Positions 28,303 through 37,153 of a stretch of DNA of 64,000 bases are shown here, piece by piece; positions within the stretch are counted from its first letter, which is position 1, and each line of letters opens with the position of its first letter. The stretch lies in contig NZ_JAQSDK010000014.1 in NCBI RefSeq assembly GCF_029945885.1, positions 124,001-188,000 on the forward strand. Reading direction: 5' to 3'. Source of the stretch: Brevundimonas sp. GTDB lineage: Bacteria > Pseudomonadota > Alphaproteobacteria > Caulobacterales > Caulobacteraceae. The notes below the pieces were generated by a model. The model did no database searches. It was not told where the DNA came from and saw nothing but the letters and a program-made list of their open reading frames with translations. The position numbers were made by a program, and so were the translations under genes.

Positions 28303-29921
28303 AGCTGCACCACGACATCGGCCAGGGCGGCGACCGCCGCCGAATGGGTGGCGATCAGGGTCGTGCGGCCGCGCGCCGCGGTCTGGATCACCGGCAGCAG
28401 GGCGGCTTCGGCGGCGGCGTCCAGATTGGCGGTCGGCTCGTCCAGCAGCAGGATCGGTGCCGGTTTCAACAGGGCGCGGGCCAGGCCCAGCCGCCGCCGC
28501 TCGCCGCCGGACAGGCCGCCGCCGCGTTCGTCGAGAATCCGGTCGAGGTCGCCGTCCAGACCGGCCAGGGTCGCGACGGCCTGCAGCCGCTGACGCGAGG
28601 CCCCGCGCGCGGCCAGGGCGATGTTGTCGCCGAGGGTCCCCGGCACCACGACCGGGGCCTGGCTGGCCCAGCCGACCCGATCGGTGAAACTGCCGGCCGT
28701 CGACAGGGTCAGGCCGTCGGTCTCGACCTCGCCCGCGGCCAGGGGAGCCAGGCCCAGCAGCAGGTGCAGCAGGCTGCTCTTGCCCGAGCCGCTCGGCCCG
28801 ACCAGGGCGATGATCGCGCCGGCCGGCACATCCAGATCGAAGTCGCGCACCGGGCTGACGCCGTCGTCATAGGTGATGGTCACGCCGCGAAAGCGCAGGG
28901 CCGGGGCCGGCGCGCCGGCCGGAACGGGTCGCCGGGTGGCGCGGGTCTCGGGCGAGGTGACGGTCGCGGCCAGGGACAGGGCCGCGGCCTCGGCCGCCTG
29001 GCGCTCGTGATAGGCCGCCGCCAGCCGCCGCATCGGGGCATAGACCTCCGGGGCCATGGCCAGGACGAAGAAGGCCCGCGACAGGGTCAGGGTCTCCGGC
29101 ACCGGAAACGGCAGCAGGTGCAGCAGGTTGAAGCCGCAATAGACGGCCACCAGCGCCACGGACAGGGCCGAGAAGAACTCCAGCACCCCGGAGGACAGGA
29201 AGGCGATCTTCAGCACCCGGCCGGTACGTCGTTCCAGCGCGTCGGCGGCGCGGGCGATCTCGCCGGTGGTGCGAGCCTCGGCCTGGAAGGCCAGCAGGGT
29301 CGGCAGGGCCCGCACCCGGTCGAGGAACAGGCCCGACAGCCGCTCCAGCGCCAGGAACTGCCGCCGGCTCTCGGCCGCAGCCGCCGTGCCGGTCAGGATC
29401 ATGCCGACGGCGAAGGGGATCAGGGTCAGGGTCAGGATGCCCGCGGCCACCGGACTGGCGACGGCGCACAGGGCGATGACCACCACCGGGGCGACCGCCG
29501 CGGCCAGCCGGGCCGGGTTGAACCGGGCATAGTAGCCGTCCAGCGCCTCGACCCCGTCGACCACGGCGGTCATCGGGTCGCCCGCGGGCCGCTGTCCGGC
29601 GAACAGCCGGGTCAGCAGGTCGCCGCGCACCCGGCGTTTGACCATGGCGGCCCCCTGACCGGCCGTCATCACGGCCGCCTGTGCGACCAGTCCGCGCAGG
29701 GCCAGGCTGACGCCGGCCACCGCCAGCCACGGAACGGCGGCGGCGGGCGTGTGCTGCAGGGCCCCGATGGCCATGGCCAGACCAAGGGCAAACCCAGTGG
29801 CTGGCAGGATGTCGGCGATGACCAGGGCCGTGGCCAGGCCGTTCAGCCGCCGCCACGGGCGGGCAACAGCCGCCAGCCAGCGCTTCGGTTCGACGGTCGG
29901 GGTCACATCAATTGTGGTCAT
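28299..29921 (-). CDS. cydD: CydD, subunit of the CydDC ABC transporter
   Basis: 540 residues from ATG 29921 (an extended reading to 29969 would cover the FNR/FixK box and is unlikely). Membrane domain at about 40-300, with the [20 protein letters not shown] stretch typical of CydD; then Walker [16 protein letters not shown] (about 370), signature [14 protein letters not shown], and the Walker [13 protein letters not shown]. No ribosome binding site is evident before ATG 29921. The FNR/FixK box is centred exactly 41.5 bases upstream of the ATG, so the transcript may be leaderless. It is divergent from cydA. Confidence 0.93.
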   Translation of the reverse strand: MTTIDVTPTVEPKRWLAAVARPWRRLNGLATALVIADILPATGFALGLAMAIGALQHTPAAAVPWLAVAGVSLALRGLVAQAAVMTAGQGAAMVKRRVRGDLLTRLFAGQRPAGDPMTAVVDGVEALDGYYARFNPARLAAAVAPVVVIALCAVASPVAAGILTLTLIPFAVGMILTGTAAAAESRRQFLALERLSGLFLDRVRALPTLLAFQAEARTTGEIARAADALERRTGRVLKIAFLSSGVLEFFSALSVALVAVYCGFNLLHLLPFPVPETLTLSRAFFVLAMAPEVYAPMRRLAAAYHERQAAEAAALSLAATVTSPETRATRRPVPAGAPAPALRFRGVTITYDDGVSPVRDFDLDVPAGAIIALVGPSGSGKSSLLHLLLGLAPLAAGEVETDGLTLSTAGSFTDRVGWASQAPVVVPGTLGDNIALAARGASRQRLQAVATLAGLDGDLDRILDERGGGLSGGERRRLGLARALLKPAPILLLDEPTANLDAAAEAALLPVIQTAARGRTTLIATHSAAVAALADVVVQL

Positions 29922-29955
29922 CGACTGTCGGTAAGTGCCTGCGTCGGTGTAAACT

Positions 29956-29969
29956 TTGATCAAGATCAA
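29956..29969. promoter_or_regulatory. FNR/FixK box TTGATCAAGATCAA between cydDC and cydABX
   Basis: Exact match to TTGAT-N4-ATCAA, and the clearest site in the window. Toward cydA it implies a start at 30004, a 39-base leader with CAGGAG before ATG 30043; toward cydD the implied start is 29921, the ATG itself. Confidence 0.9.
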
Positions 29970-30042
29970 GGTTCAGACCTAAAGCGCCCCCTAGACGGGG
30001 CGTCAACCGGTCGTTCGAATCGGCACTCAGGAGACCTGCCCC

Positions 30043-31617
30043 ATGATTGACCTCGCGGTCGTCGATCTGTCCCGCCTGCAGTTCGCCCTGACGGCGCTGT
30101 ATCACTTCCTGTTCGTGCCGTTGACGCTCGGCCTGTCCTTCATGCTGGTGATCATGGAGAGCATCTATGTGATGACGCGCCGGCCGATCTGGCGGACCAT
30201 CACCCGGTTCTGGGGCCTGTTGTTCGGGATCAATTTCGCCCTCGGCGTGGCCACCGGCATCACGATGGAATTCCAGTTCGGCATGAACTGGGCGTATTAC
30301 AGCCACTACGTCGGCGACATCTTCGGGGCCCCGCTGGCCATCGAGGGGCTGATGGCCTTCTTCCTTGAGGCCACCTTCGTCGGGCTGATGTTCTTCGGCT
30401 GGGACAAGCTGAGCCGGGTCGGCCACCTGTTCGTGACCTTCATGGTCGCCCTCGGTACCAATCTTTCGGCGCTGTGGATCCTGATCGCCAACGGCTGGAT
30501 GCAGAATCCGGTCGGCTCGACCTTCAATCCGGACACGATGCGGATGGAGGTCTCGGACTTCATGGCCGTGCTGTTCAACCCGGTGGCCCAGGCCAAATTC
30601 GTCCATACGGTCAGCGCCGGCTATGTGATCGCCGCCGTCTTCGTGCTGGGTGTTTCGGCCTTCTACCTGCTCAAGGGCAAACACGTCGGCTTCGCCAAAC
30701 GCTCGATGACCGTGGCCGCCGCCTTCGGCCTGGCCGCCTCCCTGTCGGTCGTCGTGCTCGGCGACGAGAGCGGCTATGCCCTGACCGACAACCAGAAAAT
30801 GAAACTGGCCGCGCTCGAGGCCATGTGGGAGACCGAGCCCGCCCCGGCCGGTCTGACCGCCTTCGGCATTCCCAGCCTGAAGGACCGCAAAACCCATTAT
30901 GAGGTCAAGATTCCCTATGTCCTGGGCCTGATCTCGACCCGCAGCATCAACACGCCGGTCGAGGGCATTCTGCAGCTGGTCGCGACGGCGGAGACCCGGA
31001 TCGAGAACGGCGTCCTCGCCTATGACGCGGTCGAGCGGATCAAGGCTGATCCGACCGACATCGCCGCCCGTGGCGATTTCGAGGTCCACCGCAACGACCT
31101 GGGCTATGCGCTGCTGCTGAAACGCTATGTCGCCGACCCGCGTCAGGCCACGCCCGAACAGGTGGTCCAGGCCGCCTGGAGCACCGTGCCCAATGTGCCG
31201 CTGATGTTCTGGGCCTTCCGCATCATGGCCGGCATCGGCTTCCTGATGATCGGCCTGTTCGCCACCGCCTTTGTGCTGTGCACCCTGCGCAAGCACGACA
31301 CCCGCTGGTTCCTGTGGCTGGCCGTGCTGGCCATCCCCCTGCCGTGGATCTCGACCGAACTGGGCTGGATCCTGGCCGAGGTCGGACGTCAGCCCTGGGC
31401 GGTCGAGGGCGTGCTGCCCACCTTCCTCGGGGCCTCCAGCCTGAGCGTCTCCCAGCTGTGGGGCACGATCATCGGCTTCACGGTCCTGTACGGGGCGCTG
31501 GCCGTGGTCGAGGTCGGGTTGATCCTGCACGCGATCAAGAAGGGTCCGTTCGCCGAACAGGAAGCCTTCGCCGACCCCGACTCCCCGACCCCCGTCCCCG
31601 CGCCCGCCGTCGCCTGA
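30043..31617 (+). CDS. cydA: cytochrome bd ubiquinol oxidase subunit I, CydA
   Basis: 524 residues, close to E. coli CydA (522). It is a multi-span subunit that oxidises ubiquinol and carries hemes b558, b595 and d. Heme-axial His near residue 18 (LYHFLFVPLTLG), the quinol-side GRQPW motif (near 446) and VHTVSAGYVIAA near 190 are all seen. The soluble loop between the middle helices (about 250-330) is the Q-loop, here with EIPYVL and LISTRSINTPVEG. Heads cydABX and shares the FNR/FixK box with cydDC. Confidence 0.96.
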   Translation: MIDLAVVDLSRLQFALTALYHFLFVPLTLGLSFMLVIMESIYVMTRRPIWRTITRFWGLLFGINFALGVATGITMEFQFGMNWAYYSHYVGDIFGAPLAIEGLMAFFLEATFVGLMFFGWDKLSRVGHLFVTFMVALGTNLSALWILIANGWMQNPVGSTFNPDTMRMEVSDFMAVLFNPVAQAKFVHTVSAGYVIAAVFVLGVSAFYLLKGKHVGFAKRSMTVAAAFGLAASLSVVVLGDESGYALTDNQKMKLAALEAMWETEPAPAGLTAFGIPSLKDRKTHYEVKIPYVLGLISTRSINTPVEGILQLVATAETRIENGVLAYDAVERIKADPTDIAARGDFEVHRNDLGYALLLKRYVADPRQATPEQVVQAAWSTVPNVPLMFWAFRIMAGIGFLMIGLFATAFVLCTLRKHDTRWFLWLAVLAIPLPWISTELGWILAEVGRQPWAVEGVLPTFLGASSLSVSQLWGTIIGFTVLYGALAVVEVGLILHAIKKGPFAEQEAFADPDSPTPVPAPAVA

Positions 31618-31641
31618 CCGTCGATCTCCAGGATACCGAAC

Positions 31642-32790
31642 ATGGAACTTCCCATCGACTATGCCACCCTCCGCCTGATCTGGTGGGGCCTGCTGGGCGT
31701 GCTGCTGATCGCCTTCGCCCTGACGGACGGCTTTGACCTCGGTGTCGGTGCCCTGCTGCCCTTCGTCGCGAAGACCGATGAGGAACGCCGGATGGTGATC
31801 AACACCGTCGGGGCCACCTGGGAAGGCAACCAGGTCTGGTTCATCCTGGGGGGCGGGGCCATCTTTGCCGCCTGGCCCTTCGTCTATGCGGTCAGCTTCT
31901 CCGGCTTCTACCTGGCCATGTTCCTGGTGCTGGCGGCGCTGATCCTGCGACCGGTGGCGTTCAAATACCGGTCCAAACGGCCCGGCAAGGCCTGGCGCAG
32001 CTTCTGGGACTGGGCCCTGTTCGTCGGCGGCTTCGTGCCGGCCCTGGTGTTCGGCGTGGCCGTCGGCAACGTCCTGATCGGAGCCCCCTTCCGCCTCGAC
32101 AGTGACCTGCGCAGTTTCTACGACGGTACCCTGCTGGGTCTGTTCACCCCGTTCAGCCTGCTGTGTGGTCTGCTGTCGGTGGCCATGCTGGTGTTGCATG
32201 GCGCGGCCTGGCTGGGCATCAAGGCCGAGCACGGCCCGGTCGCGGCCCGGGCCCGCACCTTCGGCACGGTCGCCGGCCTGCTCGGAATCGTCCTGTTCAT
32301 CGCCGGTGGCCTGTTTGTGGCCTGGGGTGATCTCGGCTTCCGTATCGTCGGGACTGTCGATCCGTCGGGCATGTCCAATCCGCTGCGAACCGCCGTGGTC
32401 TCGGCCCCCGGTGCCTGGCTCGACAACTACGGCCTGTATCCGTGGATGGTCGCCGCCCCCGTGCTGGGCCTGGTCGGCGTCGTGGCAGCCCTGATCGGCC
32501 TGTGGCGCCGGTCCGAACCCCTGGCCTTCGCCGGCTCGGCGATTTCGGTGATCGGCATCATCTCGACGGTCGGCCTGTCGATGTTCCCCTTCATCCTGCC
32601 CAGCTCGATCGATCCCGCCTCCAGCCTGACGGTGTGGAACTCCTCCTCCACCCATCTGACCCTGTTCATCATGCTGGGGGTCACGGTGGTCTTCCTGCCG
32701 CTGATCCTGATCTACACCGCCTGGGTCTATAAGGTGCTGTGGGGCCGGACGAGCACCGCCGCCCTCAAGACCAACCCCGACCTGTACTGA
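31642..32790 (+). CDS. cydB: cytochrome bd ubiquinol oxidase subunit II, CydB
   Basis: 382 residues and about eight hydrophobic helices. The start MELPIDYATLRLIWWGLLGV and LTDGFDLGVGALLPFVAK are CydB family motifs; TVGATWEGNQVWFILGGGA follows at about 52-70. It pairs with CydA, 24 bp upstream, and lies 21 bp before cydX. No unusual features. Confidence 0.96.
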   Translation: MELPIDYATLRLIWWGLLGVLLIAFALTDGFDLGVGALLPFVAKTDEERRMVINTVGATWEGNQVWFILGGGAIFAAWPFVYAVSFSGFYLAMFLVLAALILRPVAFKYRSKRPGKAWRSFWDWALFVGGFVPALVFGVAVGNVLIGAPFRLDSDLRSFYDGTLLGLFTPFSLLCGLLSVAMLVLHGAAWLGIKAEHGPVAARARTFGTVAGLLGIVLFIAGGLFVAWGDLGFRIVGTVDPSGMSNPLRTAVVSAPGAWLDNYGLYPWMVAAPVLGLVGVVAALIGLWRRSEPLAFAGSAISVIGIISTVGLSMFPFILPSSIDPASSLTVWNSSSTHLTLFIMLGVTVVFLPLILIYTAWVYKVLWGRTSTAALKTNPDLY

Positions 32791-32811
32791 CCGAACCGAG
32801 GACTTGATCTG

Positions 32812-32970
32812 ATGTGGTATTTTGCCTGGATTCTCGGCCTCGGCCTCGCCGTCGCCTTCGGGGTTCTCAATGGCGTCTGGCACGAGTTCCGCCTGTTCGA
32901 CGAGGGCGACATGGGCCAGTCCGAGCCTGAGCCGGTGATCCCGGACGCGACGGACACCCCGCGGCCCTGA
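32812..32970 (+). CDS. cydX: CydX, small subunit of cytochrome bd oxidase
   Basis: 52 residues, a single hydrophobic helix: MWYFAWILGLGLAVAFGVLN and on, with the conserved WYFAWILG start and a conserved Trp-His/Glu region (VWHEFRL). E. coli CydX is 37 residues; the extra acidic and proline-rich tail (SEPEPVIPDATDTP) is common in alphaproteobacteria. It stabilises the oxidase's heme site. It starts 21 bp past cydB. Confidence 0.93.
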   Translation: MWYFAWILGLGLAVAFGVLNGVWHEFRLFDEGDMGQSEPEPVIPDATDTPRP

Positions 32971-33002
32971 CCGGCCCCGGGAGCCTGACGGAGGACGCAC
33001 GC

Positions 33003-33515
33003 ATGACGACGGACATCACCCCCATCCACGGCGGGGCCGTGGCGGCGATCGTGGCCCTGATGGATTCCCAGCGGTTGCTGACCCTGGGGGTCAACCGTCC
33101 CGACGGCTGGCCGCAGGTGACCACGGTCGGCTACGTCAACGACGGCCTCAACCTCTATATGAGCGTCGCCCGCGACAGTCAGAAACTGGCCAACATCCAG
33201 GCCGATCCGCGCGTCTCCATCGCCATTCGCAGCGAGGCGGACCGCGGTGACGCCGTTGGCCTGTCGCTGGCCGGTCGGGCCACCGAGGTGCGGGATCCCG
33301 ACCTGATCGCGGGCATCAACCGTCTGGTCGCCGCCCGCTATCCTGATGTGAATGTCTACTGCCCCAGCGGCGAGTCGGTCGCCGTGATCCATGTCGCCCC
33401 GCTGATCATCGCCCCGGTCGCCGTGGCCGACGGCCGCAGCCGCCCGCAGACCTTCTCGATCGGCGAGGGGATCGGCGATGTGGCGGGTCCGGACGGGGTG
33501 TCGCGGCTGTTCTAG
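33003..33515 (+). CDS. pyridoxamine 5'-phosphate oxidase-like (PNPOx family) protein
   Basis: 170 residues with a split-barrel flavin-binding fold: LMDSQRLLTLGVNRPDGWPQ (about 20-39), then TTVGYVNDGLNLYMSV and ANIQADPRVSIAI (about 63-75). Such proteins bind FMN, F420 or heme, and their functions vary from pyridoxal oxidase to general redox proteins. It starts 32 bp past cydX and reads in the same direction, so it is probably co-transcribed with the oxidase. Specific reaction unknown. Confidence 0.8.
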   Translation: MTTDITPIHGGAVAAIVALMDSQRLLTLGVNRPDGWPQVTTVGYVNDGLNLYMSVARDSQKLANIQADPRVSIAIRSEADRGDAVGLSLAGRATEVRDPDLIAGINRLVAARYPDVNVYCPSGESVAVIHVAPLIIAPVAVADGRSRPQTFSIGEGIGDVAGPDGVSRLF

Positions 33516-33554
33516 CCGTCAGCTCCCGCCCGGACGGCGATCACGGGTGGATCG

Positions 33555-33860
33555 CTATTTCTCGGCGTTGAGGCGCGCGACCAGGACGCCCAGCAGGGCG
33601 ACGGCCGAGGCGACCAGGGCCGCAGTCGTCACCGGATGGGCGCGGACCTCGTCGACGACCTGTTTGCCGGCTGCGGTCGAGGTCTTGCGGGCTTCCCCGA
33701 CCAGACGTTCGGTGGCCCGGCTCAGTGCTTCCGACGACCGGTGCAGGGCTTCATTGGCCTCCTTGCCGGTCTTCTGGGCGGCGGCCTTCAGATTGTCGGC
33801 CACCTCCGTGACGAGATCCTGGACGTCCTGGTTGAGCTTGTCGGCGGCGGATTGGGTCAT
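33555..33860 (-). CDS. DUF883/ElaB/YqjD-type ribosome-associated membrane protein
   Basis: 101 residues from ATG 33860 with GAGGAG ahead. Mostly one long helix, SAADKLNQDVQDLVTEVADN and on to about 75, with a phasin-like or coiled pattern, then one hydrophobic helix at the C-terminus (VTTAALVASAVALLGVLVA). E. coli YqjD and ElaB are inner-membrane proteins that bind ribosomes in stationary phase. A one-mismatch FNR/FixK-like box is 56 bp upstream. It diverges from universal stress protein 2. Confidence 0.82.
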   Translation of the reverse strand: MTQSAADKLNQDVQDLVTEVADNLKAAAQKTGKEANEALHRSSEALSRATERLVGEARKTSTAAGKQVVDEVRAHPVTTAALVASAVALLGVLVARLNAEK

Positions 33861-33915
33861 GGTCGGTCTCCTCGGATGGGACCTCCAGTGAAGACCCGGC
33901 GTCTTTCCATCGGCG

Positions 33916-33929
33916 ATGATCTGGATCAA
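33916..33929. promoter_or_regulatory. FNR/FixK-like box ATGATCTGGATCAA between the DUF883-type gene and universal stress protein 2
   Basis: One mismatch to TTGAT-N4-ATCAA (A in the first position). Toward the minus strand the implied start is 33881, 21 bases before the ATG at 33860. Toward the plus strand it is 33964, 42 bases before GTG 34006. Confidence 0.65.
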
Positions 33930-34005
33930 AGCCTGACCGGGCCCGTCAGGTCAGTTTGACACAGTGGCGGTCCGGGCAGACGCTGTGGAACCGGGAGTGA
34001 ATGTC

Positions 34006-34869
34006 GTGAGCTACAAACTCATCATGGCCCTCGCCGGCGGTGGCCCCGAAGACGCGGTGACCCTGGCCTTCGCCGCCGCCCTTGCCGTTCAGCACGATGC
34101 CGTTGCCCATGTCCTGCCGATCCACCCGGACGCCGCGCTCGACCTCGTGGCCCTGGGCCTGACCCTGGGGGCACCGCTGTCGCCGGAGGTGACCCAGGCC
34201 CTGTCCGAGGCCCAGCGTGACTGCCAGGCGCGGATCGACTCGGCCGCCCGTGCCGCCGCCGCCGATGTCGACCTTGTCTTCGGCGAGGGCGAGGGCGGAC
34301 CGCGGATGGTGGTCCATCCGCACAGTGTGATGCCGGCCGAGGGCCTGGCGCGCGCCCTGGTGCTGGCCGATCTGGTGGTGGTCAGCCAGGACTATCTGGG
34401 CGGGCCCGGACGCGACGGCCGCGTCCTGGGCCAGGTCCTGCTGGACCAGCGCGCGCCGGTGCTGATCGCCCGCGGCAAGCCGGACCGGTTGTCCGGCCGC
34501 GTCGCCATCGCCTGGAACGGCAGTGTCGAGGCGGGGCGCGCCGTGCACGGGGCCCTGCCGTTGATCGCCATGGGCTCGGACCTGATCCTGCTGCAATCCC
34601 CCCGGGGCGCGGTCGCGCCGAACGGGGCCACCGGCATGACACCGCTCAATGACTGGCTGCGCCTGCACGGGGTCGGAACCGGCCGACCGGTTCCGGTCAG
34701 CGGCCCGTCGGCAGGTGAGGCCCTTATCAAGGGGACGCGCGATCATGACGTCGGCCTGCTGGTGGCCGGGGCCTGGGGCCATTCGCGGCTCAGGGAGGCG
34801 ATTTTCGGCGGGGCGACCCGGGCCTTCCTCGACGACGTCGACGGCCCCAGCCTGCTGCTCGCCCACTGA
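34006..34869 (+). CDS. universal stress protein 2 (two Usp domains)
   Basis: 287 residues from GTG 34006. MSYKLIMALAGGGPEDAVTL begins like universal stress protein 1 (MSYKTLMVYADEG). The Usp ATP-like motif GAWGHSRLREAIFGGATRAFL is at the C-terminus. A longer reading from 33964 would put the start on top of the implied transcription start. It heads a coupled operon, ending with TGATG that overlaps the LysE gene's ATG. The upstream box at 33916-33929 suggests FNR/FixK control. Confidence 0.88.
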   Translation: MSYKLIMALAGGGPEDAVTLAFAAALAVQHDAVAHVLPIHPDAALDLVALGLTLGAPLSPEVTQALSEAQRDCQARIDSAARAAAADVDLVFGEGEGGPRMVVHPHSVMPAEGLARALVLADLVVVSQDYLGGPGRDGRVLGQVLLDQRAPVLIARGKPDRLSGRVAIAWNGSVEAGRAVHGALPLIAMGSDLILLQSPRGAVAPNGATGMTPLNDWLRLHGVGTGRPVPVSGPSAGEALIKGTRDHDVGLLVAGAWGHSRLREAIFGGATRAFLDDVDGPSLLLAH

Positions 34870-35534
34870 TGCCGGTTTCGCCCTTCTGGCCCGTCGACCC
34901 GTTGATCCTGCCGGCCTTCCTGCTGGCCATGGTGCTGATCGAACTCACCCCGGGACCCAATATGGGCTATCTCGCCCTGGTCTCGACGGCGCGGGGCCGG
35001 ATGGCCGGCCTGCTCACCGTGGTCGGGATCACCATCGGGCTCAGCCTCTATCTGGCCGTGTCGATCTATGGCCTGACCCGGACGCCGCTGGGGTCACCCA
35101 CGGTCCTGTGGGCCCTGAAATGGGCCGGGGTCGGCTATATGTTCTGGCTGGCGATCGAGGGGCTGTTGCCGCAGCGACCGGGCAGTGCGGCGGTGCCGAT
35201 CATCCCCTTTGGGAGCGGCCGCCAGGTCCTGCGCGGAATCGTCGCCAATGTCCTCAATCCCAAGGCCGTCCTGTTCTATGTCGTGATCCTGCCCGGCTTC
35301 ATCCATGCCGGTTTCGCCCCCGCCCGGGTGCAGATGATAATCCTGGGCGGGACCCACATCCTGATCAGCGTGGCCGTGCACCTCTCGATCGTCTTCGGGA
35401 CCGACGGGGCCGCCGCACATCTGTCGGTTCCGGCCCGCAAGACCCTGCGCCGGGGCCTGGCGCTGGGCCTCGCCGCCGCCGCCGTCTGGGTGGCCCTCAC
35501 CCCCGGTAGCCCTGCTGGAGCGTCCGTCCCATGA
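34869..35534 (+). CDS. LysE/RhtB-family amino acid exporter
   Basis: 221 residues with about six hydrophobic helices. The LysE family N-terminal signature ELTPGPNMGYLALVS lies near residues 24-38, and the second family block, NVLNPKAVLFYVVILPGFI, at about 130-150. Such proteins export basic amino acids, homoserine lactone or threonine; the substrate cannot be told. It overlaps universal stress protein 2 by one base and the nuclease gene by four. Confidence 0.9.
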   Translation: MPVSPFWPVDPLILPAFLLAMVLIELTPGPNMGYLALVSTARGRMAGLLTVVGITIGLSLYLAVSIYGLTRTPLGSPTVLWALKWAGVGYMFWLAIEGLLPQRPGSAAVPIIPFGSGRQVLRGIVANVLNPKAVLFYVVILPGFIHAGFAPARVQMIILGGTHILISVAVHLSIVFGTDGAAAHLSVPARKTLRRGLALGLAAAAVWVALTPGSPAGASVP

Positions 35535-37153
35535 GCCTGTCCCTGACCTTCCATGGTGCCGCCGGTTGCGTGACCGGATTCTGCGCCCTGCTGCAGACCG
35601 ATCACGGCCGCTTCCTGGTCGACTGCGGCCTGTTCCAGGGCCCCAAGACGCTGAAGGCCCTGAACCACGGCGACTTTCCGTTCGAGGCCCGCGACATCGA
35701 CGGCGTCTTCCTGACCCATGCCCATATCGACCATTCCGGCCTGCTGCCGAAGCTGGTCCGGGCCGGCTATCGCGGCCCCATCTATGCCACCCGGCCGACC
35801 CGCGACCTGTGCGCGGTGATGCTCGAGGACGCCGCCGGTATCCAGGAGGGGGATGTCGCCCATCTGAACCGTCGCAACGAACGCCGCGGCCTGCCGCGGG
35901 TCGAACCCATCTATTCGACCGCCGATGTCGAGCCGACCCTGCGCCTGTTCGAGACGGTGAAATTCAGTGAGGAGGTCGAGGTCGTACCGGGGATCACGGC
36001 CCGCTACTGGCCCGCCGGACATCTGCTGGGGGCCGCCTCGGTTGAACTGGTCATCGAGGACGGGGGCAAGCCGGTGCGGCTGCTGTTCTCGGGCGATCTT
36101 GGTTCCGGTCACCAGCCCTTCCTGCCGGCCCCGGACGGGCCCGTCGGGGTCGACCATCTGGTGATGGAGGCCACCTATGGCGACCGGGAGCGCGTCGATC
36201 TTGACCTCGTCGAACGGCGCGCCGCCCTCGCCGAGGAGTTGCGTCTGGCCAGGGCCGCCGGCGGCCCGCTGCTGATGCCGACCTTTGCCGTTGGCCGGGC
36301 CCAGGACCTGATCCTCGACCTGCTGGCGGTGATGGAGGCGGAGCCCGAACTGGCCGGGGAAATCTATCTCGACTCGCCGCTGGCCATCGAGGCGACCGAG
36401 GTCTTCCTGCAGCGCGGCTGGAACATCGACGCCTCGGAGAATCCCTATCTGGTGCTGCGCCACGCGACGCGGCTGCACTATCTGCGGCGCTATCAGGAGA
36501 GCGACCGGCTGGACCGGCTGCGCGACTGGCATGTCATCCTCGCCGGTAGCGGCATGTGCGATGCGGGCCGGATCCGCAAACATCTGAAACGGCTGCTGTG
36601 GCGGCGCGAGACCACGCTGCTGATCACCGGTTTTCAGGCGGCCGGGACCCTGGGCCGGCTGTTGATGGCCTCGCCCAGCCAGGTGCGTATCCAGGGCGAC
36701 GATATCCGCGTCCATGCCAGGATCCGCACCCTGGACGTCTATTCCGGCCATGCCGACGCCTCGGCCCTGGTGGCCTGGTTCCAGGCCCGCGGCCCGGTCA
36801 CCGGCAAGGTCTTTCTGGCCCATGGCGAGCCGGATGCGGTGGCCGCCCTGTCCGGCCATCTGGTCGCGGCCGGGGGGGCGGCCGGGGTAGTGATCGCGCC
36901 CGAACTGGACCAGACCTTCGCCCTGACGCGGGAGACGGCGACCCTGGTCGAGGGGCGGGCGGCGCGGATGCTGCCCGGGGCGGCGACCCGACCGGACTGG
37001 TACAATGCCCGGGCCGACCTGCTCAGCACGATGAACGAATCCCTGCAGGCCCTGGCGGACGACGAACAGCGTCTGGCCGTGATCGCGGCGATGAAGGCGG
37101 CCCTGCTGACCGCGCCACCCGCCGCGACATCGGGAGACCGGGCCCATGACTGA
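35531..37153 (+). CDS. MBL-fold beta-CASP nuclease (RNA-processing exonuclease type)
   Basis: 540 residues. Metallo-beta-lactamase metal motifs: HAHIDHSG (about 63-70), GHLLGA (His near 164), SGDLG (Asp near 189), MEATYG (Glu near 214, motif A of beta-CASP), SGHAD (motif B, about 402) and LAHGE (motif C, near 428). This is the Ysh1/CPSF73-like branch that cleaves RNA, not the true beta-lactamases. It overlaps the LysE gene and, by eight bases, the LOG-family gene. No N-terminal signal, so it acts in the cytoplasm. Confidence 0.92.
   Translation: MSLSLTFHGAAGCVTGFCALLQTDHGRFLVDCGLFQGPKTLKALNHGDFPFEARDIDGVFLTHAHIDHSGLLPKLVRAGYRGPIYATRPTRDLCAVMLEDAAGIQEGDVAHLNRRNERRGLPRVEPIYSTADVEPTLRLFETVKFSEEVEVVPGITARYWPAGHLLGAASVELVIEDGGKPVRLLFSGDLGSGHQPFLPAPDGPVGVDHLVMEATYGDRERVDLDLVERRAALAEELRLARAAGGPLLMPTFAVGRAQDLILDLLAVMEAEPELAGEIYLDSPLAIEATEVFLQRGWNIDASENPYLVLRHATRLHYLRRYQESDRLDRLRDWHVILAGSGMCDAGRIRKHLKRLLWRRETTLLITGFQAAGTLGRLLMASPSQVRIQGDDIRVHARIRTLDVYSGHADASALVAWFQARGPVTGKVFLAHGEPDAVAALSGHLVAAGGAAGVVIAPELDQTFALTRETATLVEGRAARMLPGAATRPDWYNARADLLSTMNESLQALADDEQRLAVIAAMKAALLTAPPAATSGDRAHD

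Noticed and set aside
29908-33000. A 1030-residue minus-strand frame opposite cydABX
   Set aside because: Low-complexity Gly/Asp/Gln/His translation caused by high GC; real cyd genes lie on the other strand.
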